The notes: a model not told the origin generated them from the sequence alone. Shown: positions 1-5,202, counted from the first letter of the stretch. The stretch is DNA of 6,743 nucleotides from Bacillota bacterium (GCA_023391275.1 JAEWBE010000084.1:1-6743), one strand, 5' to 3'. Made by a program: numbers and translations.

Positions 1-74
1 TTTTTTTAGAATGATGGTAGCTTGTAGCTTGACCGACAAATTGGAATCTGCAAGATGATACTCATCCCTATGCG

Positions 75-944
75 CTATTGAATTGCAAGCAATTCGATAT
101 ACCCTCTCGATCCAATTGGCTCAAGCTGTATGCGAGGATTTGTCTTATCCCAAGAATACCCTATAACGGATGGATCATATTTTTTGATGGAATACCAAAT
201 CTCCTCAATTGCCTGGCAGTAATCTTCCTCTGCAAACGGCTCACCTTGGAACATGAGATACTTGGCGGCAGGCAGTTCAATCACATCTAATCCTTCCGGT
301 ATGATGCCATCGAAGTCGGCCGTTAATTCAACGCCCTGCACATACTCCGATGTCCCCGGCGCCCTGTATAAGGGTGGCAGCCAGAGACAGACGGGCTCAC
401 CACTGATTGATTTAATACTCTGAAGCAGTCCCCATACATCACAGCCAACTTCTTCGCAATAGGTAAAATAGTCTGACGCTCTTACACCTCTTTTGATCAT
501 GACCTTCCGCGCTGGCTTCTCAATGACCTGAATAAATACGTTTTTCAAGTTGTTCATAACAGATCTCCTTTCAATTTTCCTGAACTTGACGCCATATGGG
601 GTAAAAAGATACAGCGGAATGGGCCTTAAAGCATATTCACGAGGATTACAGCCAAACTCACGGAAGAACGCCCGTTGATATCCGTCTACGCTGCAAAATC
701 CCATCTCAAAGGCAACATCAATGATTTTGCATGGATGATCACGTAATATTAATGCCGATTTTGATAAGCGGAGCTTACGAATGTAATCGGATAGCGTCAA
801 TCCAACATGTTGCGTGAATAAGCGATAGGAATACCAAGGAGAAAACAACGATACCCGTGAAATATCGGCTAACGTTATATTTTCACGGAAATGGACTGCA
901 ATATAATCCTGCATACGCTGAACGGCTTCGATTTGTTCCTGCAT
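75..944 (-). CDS. AraC-family transcriptional regulator with GyrI-like effector domain
   Basis: Cytoplasmic one-component regulator of 289 residues. Residues about 6-108 form the AraC DNA-binding domain with two helix-turn-helix units (about 24-43 and 74-95). The second ends in the family signature seen here as GFCSVDGYQRAFFREFG followed by NPREY. Residues about 130-289 look like the GyrI-like/SOUL-type small-molecule binding domain (IEKPARKVMI, then an E-rich region with YxxxxExW-like spacing), an arrangement known from Rob/BltR-type multidrug-responsive activators. The ligand cannot be predicted. The start chosen is the ATG at 944, 8 nt after a strong GGGAGG. A longer reading from the GTG at 953 would put the start codon inside that ribosome binding site, so it is unlikely. 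The stop is TAG. The target is unknown; the upstream dehydrogenase on the same strand is one possibility but lies 107 nt away. Confidence 0.9.
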   Translation of the reverse strand: MQEQIEAVQRMQDYIAVHFRENITLADISRVSLFSPWYSYRLFTQHVGLTLSDYIRKLRLSKSALILRDHPCKIIDVAFEMGFCSVDGYQRAFFREFGCNPREYALRPIPLYLFTPYGVKFRKIERRSVMNNLKNVFIQVIEKPARKVMIKRGVRASDYFTYCEEVGCDVWGLLQSIKSISGEPVCLWLPPLYRAPGTSEYVQGVELTADFDGIIPEGLDVIELPAAKYLMFQGEPFAEEDYCQAIEEIWYSIKKYDPSVIGYSWDKTNPRIQLEPIGSRGYIELLAIQ

Positions 945-964
945 ATCTTTCACCTCCCAACATG

Positions 965-970
965 ATTATA
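965..970 (-). promoter_or_regulatory. Candidate -10 box of the AraC-type gene
   Basis: A perfect TATAAT on the minus strand ends about 20 nt upstream of the ATG at 944, which would give a very short leader containing just the GGGAGG site. No good -35 box is found at 16-18 nt, so the gene may need an activator, possibly itself, or may be read from upstream. Confidence 0.35.
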
Positions 971-1051
971 GAAAAATAGGAAAGAATCATCTCGACTATT
1001 TTTGCAAAGCTGTCTGTAATGAAAGTTTAATCAAAAAAAGCAGTTATATCT

Positions 1052-1738
1052 TTAGCCCATAAGTACCTTTGGGTCAAAGCCGTGTGGGTAGATTGCTTCA
1101 CCGCTGTCTCTGTTTTCATAAACCTGATACCACATATCCGCAATCGTATCAGGGTCATTTTCTTTGCCAATACCGTAACCAATTTGCACAGCAATGGAAC
1201 GGTTTGCTACGAGAATTCCTTTCGGCAGCAGTTCGGTGGTAAGATTGGTCAAATAATTACGCAGACCGGCCATAGCGATACCGGCATTTCCCATCATCGG
1301 AATAGGATGAAATGCAGACAAGCCTGTGGTGAACAATAAAGAGCCCTCACCCCGTGCTATCATATCGGGGACAACATGATTCACAATGTTGATTGCGCTC
1401 ATAACCTGACTTTCAAAATGATAGAGGACACTTTCCGGCGTCATTTCCAAAACAGATGCAGGCGGATAGTCCCATGTAAGCGGGCTAAACTCCAGTACGT
1501 CAATTGTGCCGTACTTAGCTTTGATATCAGCCAGTGTTTTCACAATATCTTCCTTCTTACTTATATCCGCCGGGAACGCAGTGGCCTCTACAGATATATC
1601 TTTCAGTTCATATGCCATTGCTTGCAGCTTTTCCGCATTCCGGGCAACAAGCGCGATCTGAAAACCTTCCTTGCCAAATCTTTTAGCAAGAGAAAAGCCC
1701 AAATTTTTTCCGGCACCTATTATAGCTATTGTTTTCAT
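1052..1738 (-). CDS. Divergent short-chain dehydrogenase/reductase-like protein lacking the YxxxK catalytic pair
   Basis: Predicted cytoplasmic Rossmann-fold protein of 228 residues in the short-chain dehydrogenase/reductase (SDR) superfamily. The nucleotide-binding start is clear: strand MKTIAIIG, glycine motif GAGKNLG at 8-14, VARN at 32-35 after the second strand, and an acidic residue after the third strand (PADIS, D58). The catalytic half is unusual. Where SDRs carry NNAG this protein has SPLTW (85-89), and the position of the usual YxxxK reads AGIAM (about 152-156), so both the proton-donor tyrosine and the lysine are absent. It may bind NAD(P) without classical SDR chemistry; substrate unknown. 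The start used is the ATG at 1738, which puts the Rossmann strand at the N-terminus with AAAGGA upstream. A TTG at 1771 and an ATG at 1750 are in frame but lack a well-spaced ribosome site. It is divergent from the HxlR gene, which probably regulates it. Confidence 0.85.
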   Translation of the reverse strand: MKTIAIIGAGKNLGFSLAKRFGKEGFQIALVARNAEKLQAMAYELKDISVEATAFPADISKKEDIVKTLADIKAKYGTIDVLEFSPLTWDYPPASVLEMTPESVLYHFESQVMSAINIVNHVVPDMIARGEGSLLFTTGLSAFHPIPMMGNAGIAMAGLRNYLTNLTTELLPKGILVANRSIAVQIGYGIGKENDPDTIADMWYQVYENRDSGEAIYPHGFDPKVLMG

Positions 1739-1775
1739 TGTCGTTACCATCCTTTCAAATAATCTTGACAATCAG

Positions 1776-1804
1776 ACTATATCATGGTAACTTTACATTG
1801 TAAA
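1776..1804 (-). promoter_or_regulatory. Promoter of the SDR-like gene
   Basis: On the minus strand, TTTACA (1804-1799) and TATAGT (1781-1776) are separated by exactly 17 nt, each matching sigma-A consensus at five of six positions. Initiation near 1769 gives a leader of about 30 nt before the ATG at 1738. The -35 box is one half of the palindrome at 1792-1804, so a bound repressor would occlude it. Confidence 0.65.
1792..1804. promoter_or_regulatory. Perfect palindrome, likely HxlR operator
   Basis: TTTACA-T-TGTAAA is a perfect 6-1-6 inverted repeat in the divergent spacer between the SDR-like gene and the HxlR gene. It overlaps the -35 box of the SDR promoter. HxlR-family dimers are known to bind short inverted repeats next to divergently transcribed target genes, so this is the natural operator candidate. 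The assignment to HxlR is inferred from position. Confidence 0.5.
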
Positions 1805-1816
1805 CTACGCAAATTA

Positions 1817-1843
1817 TTTACACTAGCTTTACTCTTATATACT
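1817..1843 (+). promoter_or_regulatory. Candidate promoter of the HxlR gene
   Basis: TTTACA (1817-1822) and TATACT (1838-1843) are good individual matches but are only 15 nt apart, shorter than ideal. Initiation near 1850 would give a very short leader just covering the GGAG site. A TTGACA at 1765-1770 is an alternative -35 but has no good -10 at 16-18 nt. Confidence 0.35.
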
Positions 1844-1864
1844 TAATTAATTGGAGAATATTAT

Positions 1865-2212
1865 ATGGAGCCATTAAATGATATCGTCTGTGTGAAGTCA
1901 ATCAGAAAGATTATGGAGATATTTGGGGGTAAATGGTCTTTTCTTGTTATGGGAGAACTTCATGGCGGAGCAAAACGTTTTAATGAACTTGGACGTTCCT
2001 TGGGCATCAGTACCAAATCTCTTTCAGACACCCTGAAAATGATGGAAGAAAACAAAGTAATCCAGCGCACCGTACAGGCGACAACCCCGGTGACAGTGGA
2101 ATACTCCCTGACTGAAAAAGGCCGCGATTTTGAAAAAGTATTCTATGAAATGAGGGAATGGGGTTCCAAATGGCTTAATGATGAACCCGCCACCGAAGAA
2201 AAGGGAGTATGA
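1865..2212 (+). CDS. HxlR-family winged-helix transcriptional regulator
   Basis: Small cytoplasmic DNA-binding protein of 115 residues, the usual length for HxlR (MarR-like winged helix). Family marks appear in order: a cysteine near the N-terminus (C9), GGKWSFLVMGEL (21-32), RFNEL (38-42), the recognition helix region GISTKSLSDTLKMMEEN (47-63), the wing with PVTVEYSLTEKG (75-86), and WGSKWL near the end (99-104). C9 sits where the redox-sensing cysteine lies in relatives such as YodB/HypR, so sensing of electrophiles or oxidants is possible but not shown. GGAG lies 8 nt before the ATG. It is divergent from the SDR-like gene and probably represses it and itself through the palindrome at 1792-1804. 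Its end converges on the next gene with only 19 nt between stops and no obvious terminator. Confidence 0.92.
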   Translation: MEPLNDIVCVKSIRKIMEIFGGKWSFLVMGELHGGAKRFNELGRSLGISTKSLSDTLKMMEENKVIQRTVQATTPVTVEYSLTEKGRDFEKVFYEMREWGSKWLNDEPATEEKGV

Positions 2213-2231
2213 TACAGATATAACCTGATGC

Positions 2232-2561
2232 TTATTTCCCGGCCTCCATAATGAAATCCTGCCTGAGCTTTTTCAGCTTCTTTATTCTTTCACCGAAATA
2301 CTCCTCCGGCCAAGCGTGTTTATATTCAGGATTGTCGATTATCCCAAGTATTATCTCAATGCTGATCAGAAAATTGAATATAAATAGTTTAGGATAAAAG
2401 CTATCTTGCGAATAATCATCCAATACCTCCCTGACTAACTTTTCAAATTCAATAAAGGATTCCTCATTCCATTCTGCATTTATCCGTAGATAGTAAGCTA
2501 ATTCATTATCCGAATCACAATATGCGATAAATTTTTTTAAACTGTTTTTCATAGTAACCAT
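2232..2561 (-). CDS. Hypothetical small acidic protein (109 aa)
   Basis: I do not recognise this family. The product is a soluble-looking, mostly helical protein, acidic in the first half (NEESFIEFEKLVREVLDDYSQD, in two runs) with a hydrophobic stretch at about 59-74 (LFIFNFLISIEIILGI) that is more likely a buried helix than a membrane anchor. It ends in a basic segment (ERIKKLKKLR). The size and composition resemble small immunity or antitoxin-type proteins, but no partner toxin is visible beside it, so this is only a remark. It is read from its own good promoter (2615-2643). The start is uncertain: the ATG at 2561 has GGGA only 2 nt upstream, whereas the ATG at 2552 (MKNSL...) has it at 11 nt and may be the true start. 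It converges with the HxlR gene. Confidence 0.7.
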   Translation of the reverse strand: MVTMKNSLKKFIAYCDSDNELAYYLRINAEWNEESFIEFEKLVREVLDDYSQDSFYPKLFIFNFLISIEIILGIIDNPEYKHAWPEEYFGERIKKLKKLRQDFIMEAGK

Positions 2562-2614
2562 TGTCCCAACTATAAGTTATCTGTGTTTGCCTTCGATATC
2601 TTATTGCTAATCAA

Positions 2615-2643
2615 ATTATATCAGATTATTAACCTATCTTCAA
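2615..2643 (-). promoter_or_regulatory. Promoter of the 109-residue hypothetical gene
   Basis: On the minus strand, TTGAAG (2643-2638) is followed after exactly 17 nt by a perfect TATAAT (2620-2615). Initiation near 2608 leaves a leader of about 47-56 nt. It begins right after the terminator candidate of the upstream operon, so this gene is probably an independent transcription unit. Confidence 0.65.
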
Positions 2644-2644
2644 C

Positions 2645-2681
2645 GAAAAGAAAGGAGCTTTCAGGCGGGGCGTTCTCCTTT
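2645..2681 (-). terminator. Candidate intrinsic terminator of the DUF5131 operon
   Basis: On the minus strand, AAAGGAG (2681-2675) pairs perfectly with CTCCTTT (2657-2651) across a 17-nt loop and is followed by the pyrimidine-rich CTTTTC. It lies 22 nt after the DUF5131 stop. The loop is long and the T tract is interrupted, so strength is uncertain. Confidence 0.5.
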
Positions 2682-2703
2682 ATGTTTGGGTCAGTAAATT
2701 TCC

Positions 2704-3411
2704 CTAACAGCCAATTCCTGCTTTTTTTGCTTGACTGCAAAGCTGCCTCACAGGAATCGTATAGTTCTTTCCGTCTTTTATGAAATGTGTGCCACATTGC
2801 CTAAATTCAAAATGTGTATTCGCATTGATGCACTGTTGCCTGAGCGATAGAACCCAGTCATAGTTCAAGGGCCGTGCATGATAATCCGATTCACCGCCAG
2901 CTACTACAAGTTCTATATCCACCAGATATTTTTCTATATGAACCTGCTCTATAAGTGGCTGACAAATAACGTTTTTATGTTTGATTGGCAGCTTACTGAA
3001 AATAGCTAATCTCAAATCAGCCATGTTTTGATTTTCTATGGTACAGCCCACCGTTACATTTTCATATCCATTTCCCCAATCCTCGGGGGCACAGTCGGCA
3101 AAACGTTCAATGCGCTTTGTTAAAAATACAAAGTGCAAATCAGAGCGCTCTCTTATCATCTTCCAGCAGTCATCTCTCCATGCATCCGCATCAGCCAGCA
3201 AGAAATCGGAAGAAAAGCAAAGATACACAACTTGTCCTGATTTAATTTTATATTCATCTTTTTTATTCTTCTCAACAGGAGCGAAAAATTTATCTGTTTT
3301 TACGATATTATTTGTGTCAACACCGCGCTTATAATCGCCCTTGTGAATATAGCAAAACTTGCAGCCTTCGCTATATTTATGACAGCCCCGCCATGGATTC
3401 CACATAGACAT
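2704..3411 (-). CDS. DUF5131 (phage Gp37/Gp68-type) three-cysteine motif protein
   Basis: Protein of 235 residues with the hallmark N-terminus of the DUF5131/Gp37-Gp68 family: WNPW (4-7) followed by a three-cysteine cluster C10, C17, C20 and Y21 (GCHKYSEGCKFCY). This resembles, but is spaced differently from, the radical-SAM CxxxCxxC motif (here C-x6-C-x2-C). Further family marks are CFSSDF (65-70), FLTKR (96-100), VGCTIENQ (121-128), VAGGES followed by ARP (170-181) and FRQCGTHF (203-210), in place of the common FFKQWG. An iron-sulfur or metal site is likely; the reaction is not known to me. Length is near the normal family size, so it looks intact. It follows the ASCH-like gene after 3 nt, with an AAGG ribosome site inside the end of that gene, so the two are surely co-transcribed and probably translationally coupled. 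Family members are common on phages and mobile islands. Confidence 0.88.
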   Translation of the reverse strand: MSMWNPWRGCHKYSEGCKFCYIHKGDYKRGVDTNNIVKTDKFFAPVEKNKKDEYKIKSGQVVYLCFSSDFLLADADAWRDDCWKMIRERSDLHFVFLTKRIERFADCAPEDWGNGYENVTVGCTIENQNMADLRLAIFSKLPIKHKNVICQPLIEQVHIEKYLVDIELVVAGGESDYHARPLNYDWVLSLRQQCINANTHFEFRQCGTHFIKDGKNYTIPVRQLCSQAKKAGIGC

Positions 3412-3414
3412 AAT

Positions 3415-3882
3415 TTAGAACCTTGACCTTTCATAGTTGTATGGAATGCTGCTTCCAACAACTACATCCTCTACTTTTTCAATGATCAGCCAGTCATCCA
3501 TATTGCCCTGATGGTCAAAAGCCAAGGGTGGTTCAATCACTTTTACATCCGAGAACTCAACAAGGCACAGGCACTTTTTATGCCAACGGACTTTTTGTTT
3601 ATCTGTTAAATTAAGTTTTGATTGATTGTCTGCAAGAGTTTTTTCAATTTCGGCATCCGTAAGTTTTACATAATTTTGTACGGACTTTACGGTTGCATAA
3701 GCAGAAATTTCGGCCGTGCCTTTCTCCATAAAATAGAGAATTTCACTTTCAAATACGCGGCTATGCGGAATTTTCCTTCCTGCCGCACCCCTTATGGCCA
3801 TTGTGGTTATTCCGCTTAAAATTTTATCCAGCCCACGTTCTCCTCGTTTTCCGGTATTATCGCAATATACTAAATGTACCAT
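3415..3882 (-). CDS. Small PUA/ASCH-like domain protein, partner of DUF5131
   Basis: Soluble protein of 155 residues. The pattern of an early KILSGITTMAIRG segment (20-32), a following strand (ESEILYF), an AYATVKSVQNY strand (61-71), a helix starting LTDAEIEKTL (74-83) and a late WHKKCLCLVEFSDVKVIEPP stretch (100-119) resembles the small PUA/ASCH/EVE beta-barrel class, which commonly binds RNA or modified bases. I assign this from pattern only. The ATG at 3882 is preceded by GGAAAGGA about 11 nt upstream. It is the middle gene of a tight set: 39 nt after the DUF3788 stop and 3 nt before DUF5131. The context suggests it works with the three-cysteine protein, perhaps for substrate recognition; that is inference. 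Confidence 0.75.
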   Translation of the reverse strand: MVHLVYCDNTGKRGERGLDKILSGITTMAIRGAAGRKIPHSRVFESEILYFMEKGTAEISAYATVKSVQNYVKLTDAEIEKTLADNQSKLNLTDKQKVRWHKKCLCLVEFSDVKVIEPPLAFDHQGNMDDWLIIEKVEDVVVGSSIPYNYERSRF

Positions 3883-3921
3883 TTATGCTTTGATCCTTTC
3901 CTGTATATAAACTGTTGAAAG

Positions 3922-4335
3922 CTATTTTTTGTTAGGCTTTCGTTTAATCATTAATAATTTTTCCATGTCTGAAAATAGTGTTGTATCGGTTAATTCAAAC
4001 ATCATCCATTTCCCGTCATGGTATGTTATAGATTCATCATAAATCTTTTGTACTTTTAATGAATAGTTATTCCTATTCGCTTCAAATTTAGCTCTTTCAT
4101 CTTTGCCGAATATAAGCATAAAACCAAAAACATTTTCTTTAGCATATAAAGCACATAGAGATTTACCGCCTCTGCGATATTTATACTCATACGTCCACTT
4201 TTTCCCGCCGCTATTCCAATTTCGTTCAAAATCATATTTTGATTCAATTAAATCACATAATTGAGTCCAAACTTCAAACAAAGGTTTTCCGATTAAGGCA
4301 ATCATTTCTTCATTAGTAGGTGCTTTTTCAAGCAT
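3922..4335 (-). CDS. DUF3788 family protein
   Basis: Soluble protein of 137 residues matching the DUF3788 pattern: an N-terminal helix with a conserved W (EVWTQLCDLIE), then WNSGGKKWTYEYKYRRGGKSLCALYA (40-65, written here in sense order), then FGFMLIFGKDERAKFE (70-85), and near the end YHDGKWMMFEL (105-115), the usual place of the (D)GKW signature. Family function is unknown to me; structural reports of relatives are not something I can recall reliably. The ATG at 4335 has an excellent GGAGGG 7 nt upstream. It appears to be the first gene of an operon with the ASCH-like and DUF5131 genes (gap 39 nt, no terminator seen between them). Length and motifs look complete. Confidence 0.85.
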   Translation of the reverse strand: MLEKAPTNEEMIALIGKPLFEVWTQLCDLIESKYDFERNWNSGGKKWTYEYKYRRGGKSLCALYAKENVFGFMLIFGKDERAKFEANRNNYSLKVQKIYDESITYHDGKWMMFELTDTTLFSDMEKLLMIKRKPNKK

Positions 4336-4381
4336 GGCTCATCCCTCCGATTCGTTGTCCATCTTTAATATCATTTTCATA

Positions 4382-4411
4382 TTTATATAAATAATTAGAA
4401 TTGGCTATCAA
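4382..4411 (-). promoter_or_regulatory. Promoter of the DUF3788/ASCH-like/DUF5131 operon
   Basis: On the minus strand, TTGATA (4411-4406) and TATAAA (4387-4382) lie 18 nt apart, each matching five of six consensus positions. Initiation near 4375 gives a leader of about 40 nt. A second possible start lies further upstream, an extended -10 TGGTATAAT at 4438-4430. Confidence 0.6.
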
Positions 4412-4435
4412 TAAAAATTATTGAGTTTTATTATA

Positions 4436-4633
4436 CCAAAATAATCTTAATAATTCTACTCTGGTAAGCCATTTTATGCCATTTTATATGTTGCAAAAAA
4501 CACTTAGATCCAACCTGGCTTGAAGTCCCAGGACAAGATCGGTGTGGCCTAACGGACGCACAGAAAAATAAGGAAACGGAGCGATAGCGAACATGACGCA
4601 ACATGAGGGGCGAGGCACCGACTTGGAGGCAAG
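4436..4633. other. Gene-free stretch between divergent units
   Basis: No convincing coding sequence is found on either strand. The minus-strand open frame at 4431-4655 has no recognisable protein features and overlaps the hairpins. The stretch holds a 2 x 10 bp tandem repeat, then a G+C-richer, hairpin-rich segment (4507-4636, described separately), and then the promoter of a dead gene. Confidence 0.6.
4468..4487. repeat. Tandem duplication of a 10-bp unit
   Basis: GCCATTTTAT occurs twice head to tail (4468-4477 and 4478-4487). It looks like a replication-slippage product in non-coding DNA; no function is apparent. Confidence 0.8.
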
Positions 4634-4636
4634 TTG
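4507..4636 (+). other. Structured segment, possible 5' remnant of a group II intron
   Basis: Several short inverted repeats are packed together. GATC...CCTGG (4507-4518) pairs with CCAGG...GATC (4528-4540). GTGTG (4542-4546) pairs with CGCAC (4557-4561), allowing one G-U. CATG 4592-4595 can pair with CATG 4602-4605. CGACTTG (4619-4625) pairs with CAAGTTG (4630-4636) around a GAGG loop. GTGTG at 4542 fits the GUGYG that opens group II introns, and the purine-rich single-stranded stretches between hairpins resemble a domain I. No reverse transcriptase and no domain V are present, so at best it is a 5' fragment. An unrelated non-coding RNA or a degraded mobile-element end is equally possible. 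Confidence 0.3.
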
Positions 4637-4662
4637 ATATTATTCGGATATACATATATAAT
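4634..4662 (+). promoter_or_regulatory. Near-consensus promoter in front of the HTH pseudogene
   Basis: TTGATA (4634-4639) and a perfect TATAAT (4657-4662) are separated by exactly 17 nt. Initiation near 4669 would give a leader of about 23 nt with GGTGAG (4679-4684) 7 nt before the ATG at 4692. The -35 box overlaps the last hairpin of the structured segment. Confidence 0.65.
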
Positions 4663-4691
4663 TATTGTAATATTTAGCGGTGAGTGATATT

Positions 4692-4860
4692 ATGCCTGGT
4701 TATATATTTCGGTTCAAGAGACTGCAATCAGATGGGGTATTTCAGGACCTAGAATACAAAAACTCTGTGCAGAAAACAGAATTACGGCGTAGTCCGGTCT
4801 GGCCGTTCAGGCCATTGGCAATCGCTGTTCAAGAAACCGACGTACTAAATAAATTTTTAC
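4692..4860 (+). pseudogene. Frameshifted helix-turn-helix (excisionase/MerR-like) gene
   Basis: Start ATG at 4692 after GGTGAG reads MPGYI, then leaves frame. From 4703, two nucleotides out of step, the sequence reads YISVQETAIRWGIS then GPRIQKLCAENRI (to 4783), the typical core of small Firmicute HTH_17/excisionase-like DNA-binding proteins (family form: YISVxExAxKWGISxRRVQKLCxxNRI). An extra AT in the TATATAT run explains the first break. A missing base near 4784 shifts on to GVVRSGRS (4786-4809), matching the next family segment (GxxRFGRSW). A further shift gives LAI (4815-4823), and a KKPT (4834-4845) follows in the GVVRSGRS frame, where the family has WAIP...KPTDARxK. At least three frame breaks make the gene dead. 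The open frame 4680-4940 spans the same DNA only by chance. The 3' end is approximate. Confidence 0.7.
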
Positions 4861-4904
4861 ACTTCTATACTGGTTCCACATTGAAGCAGTACAATGAATA
4901 TCAT

Positions 4905-4933
4905 TTAACATCGATATTCATATTGTTTAGAAT
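4905..4933 (+). promoter_or_regulatory. Promoter of the VOC pseudogene, probably now serving the two-component operon
   Basis: TTAACA (4905-4910) and TAGAAT (4928-4933) are separated by 17 nt, each five of six to consensus. Initiation near 4940 fits the ATG at 4971. With the VOC gene destroyed and no terminator visible before 5228, transcripts could run on into the response regulator and kinase genes. Confidence 0.5.
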
Positions 4934-4970
4934 ATTATAAGTAAATATGGCACGGAAAGGGTGAACAAAT

Positions 4971-5158
4971 ATGAAATTAAAGTCAATGAGTTGCATATTC
5001 CCAGCAACAAATATTGAAACAACGGGTAATTATTACGAAACAAAACTTGGGTTCCGGCAGGTCAAATATCTTTCGACGCAAGAGCCCCACATCTGCCTAT
5101 ACCGAAAATCGTCCGCTCCTTAAATGTCACCGATTATGCAAACAAAGATCAAGTGATT
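4971..5158 (+). pseudogene. VOC (glyoxalase/bleomycin-resistance) family pseudogene with internal deletion
   Basis: The ATG at 4971 has a good ribosome site (GGAAAGGG, 4954-4961) and reads 50 codons to TAA at 5121. The product begins MKLKSMSCIFPATNIETTGN, then YYETKLGFRQVKYL and PHICLYRK, which is the typical N-terminal beta-alpha-beta module of a VOC-fold protein (usual length about 120 residues). From 5105 another frame reads KIVRSLNVTDYANKDQVI to TGA at 5159, matching the C-terminal part of the same family (VRPL...TDYxNKxFVI...). The middle, perhaps 40-50 codons, is missing, with the frame lost at about 5104. The final GRWxAFGI-type segment is also missing. The gene is therefore broken twice. 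The plus-strand open frame 5014-5211 across it is a chance frame. Confidence 0.75.
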
Positions 5159-5185
5159 TGAGCAAAGCAAATGCAATTTCATATC

Positions 5186-5202
5186 CACTCCATAAAAGAG
5201 TG
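5186..5202 (+). repeat. Small inverted repeat in the leader of the response regulator gene
   Basis: CACTC (5186-5190) and GAGTG (5198-5202) flank a 7-nt loop, ending 12 nt before the GGGAGG ribosome site. It could form a weak leader hairpin or be a protein site; no function can be assigned. Confidence 0.35.

Noticed and set aside
54..66. GATGA-TAC-TCATC inverted repeat after the AraC-type gene as a terminator
   Set aside because: The stem is short, low in G+C, and not followed by a T tract on the minus strand.
945..953. GTG at 953 as start of the AraC-type gene
   Set aside because: It lies inside the GGGAGGTG ribosome binding site. The ATG at 944 has ideal spacing.
1034..1075. T-run on the minus strand after the SDR-like stop as a terminator
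   Set aside because: There is a run of seven T, but the only nearby stem is a 4-bp CCCA/TGGG pair inside the gene's end, too weak and too far to support a call.
1082..1762. Plus-strand open frames opposite the SDR-like gene
   Set aside because: They lie antisense to a clear Rossmann-fold gene and show no ribosome site or family pattern.
4546..4552. GCCTAAC resembling an integron attC inverse core site
   Set aside because: No matching GTTRRRY core is found at a suitable distance and no integrase or cassette structure is present.
4431..4655. Minus-strand open frame of 74 codons
   Set aside because: It runs through the hairpin cluster and a promoter, shows no protein features and no ribosome site.
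4680..4940. Plus-strand open frame of 86 codons from a GTG
   Set aside because: Its own protein is unlike anything known, while the recognisable HTH sequence lies in other frames of the same DNA. It is a chance frame over a pseudogene.
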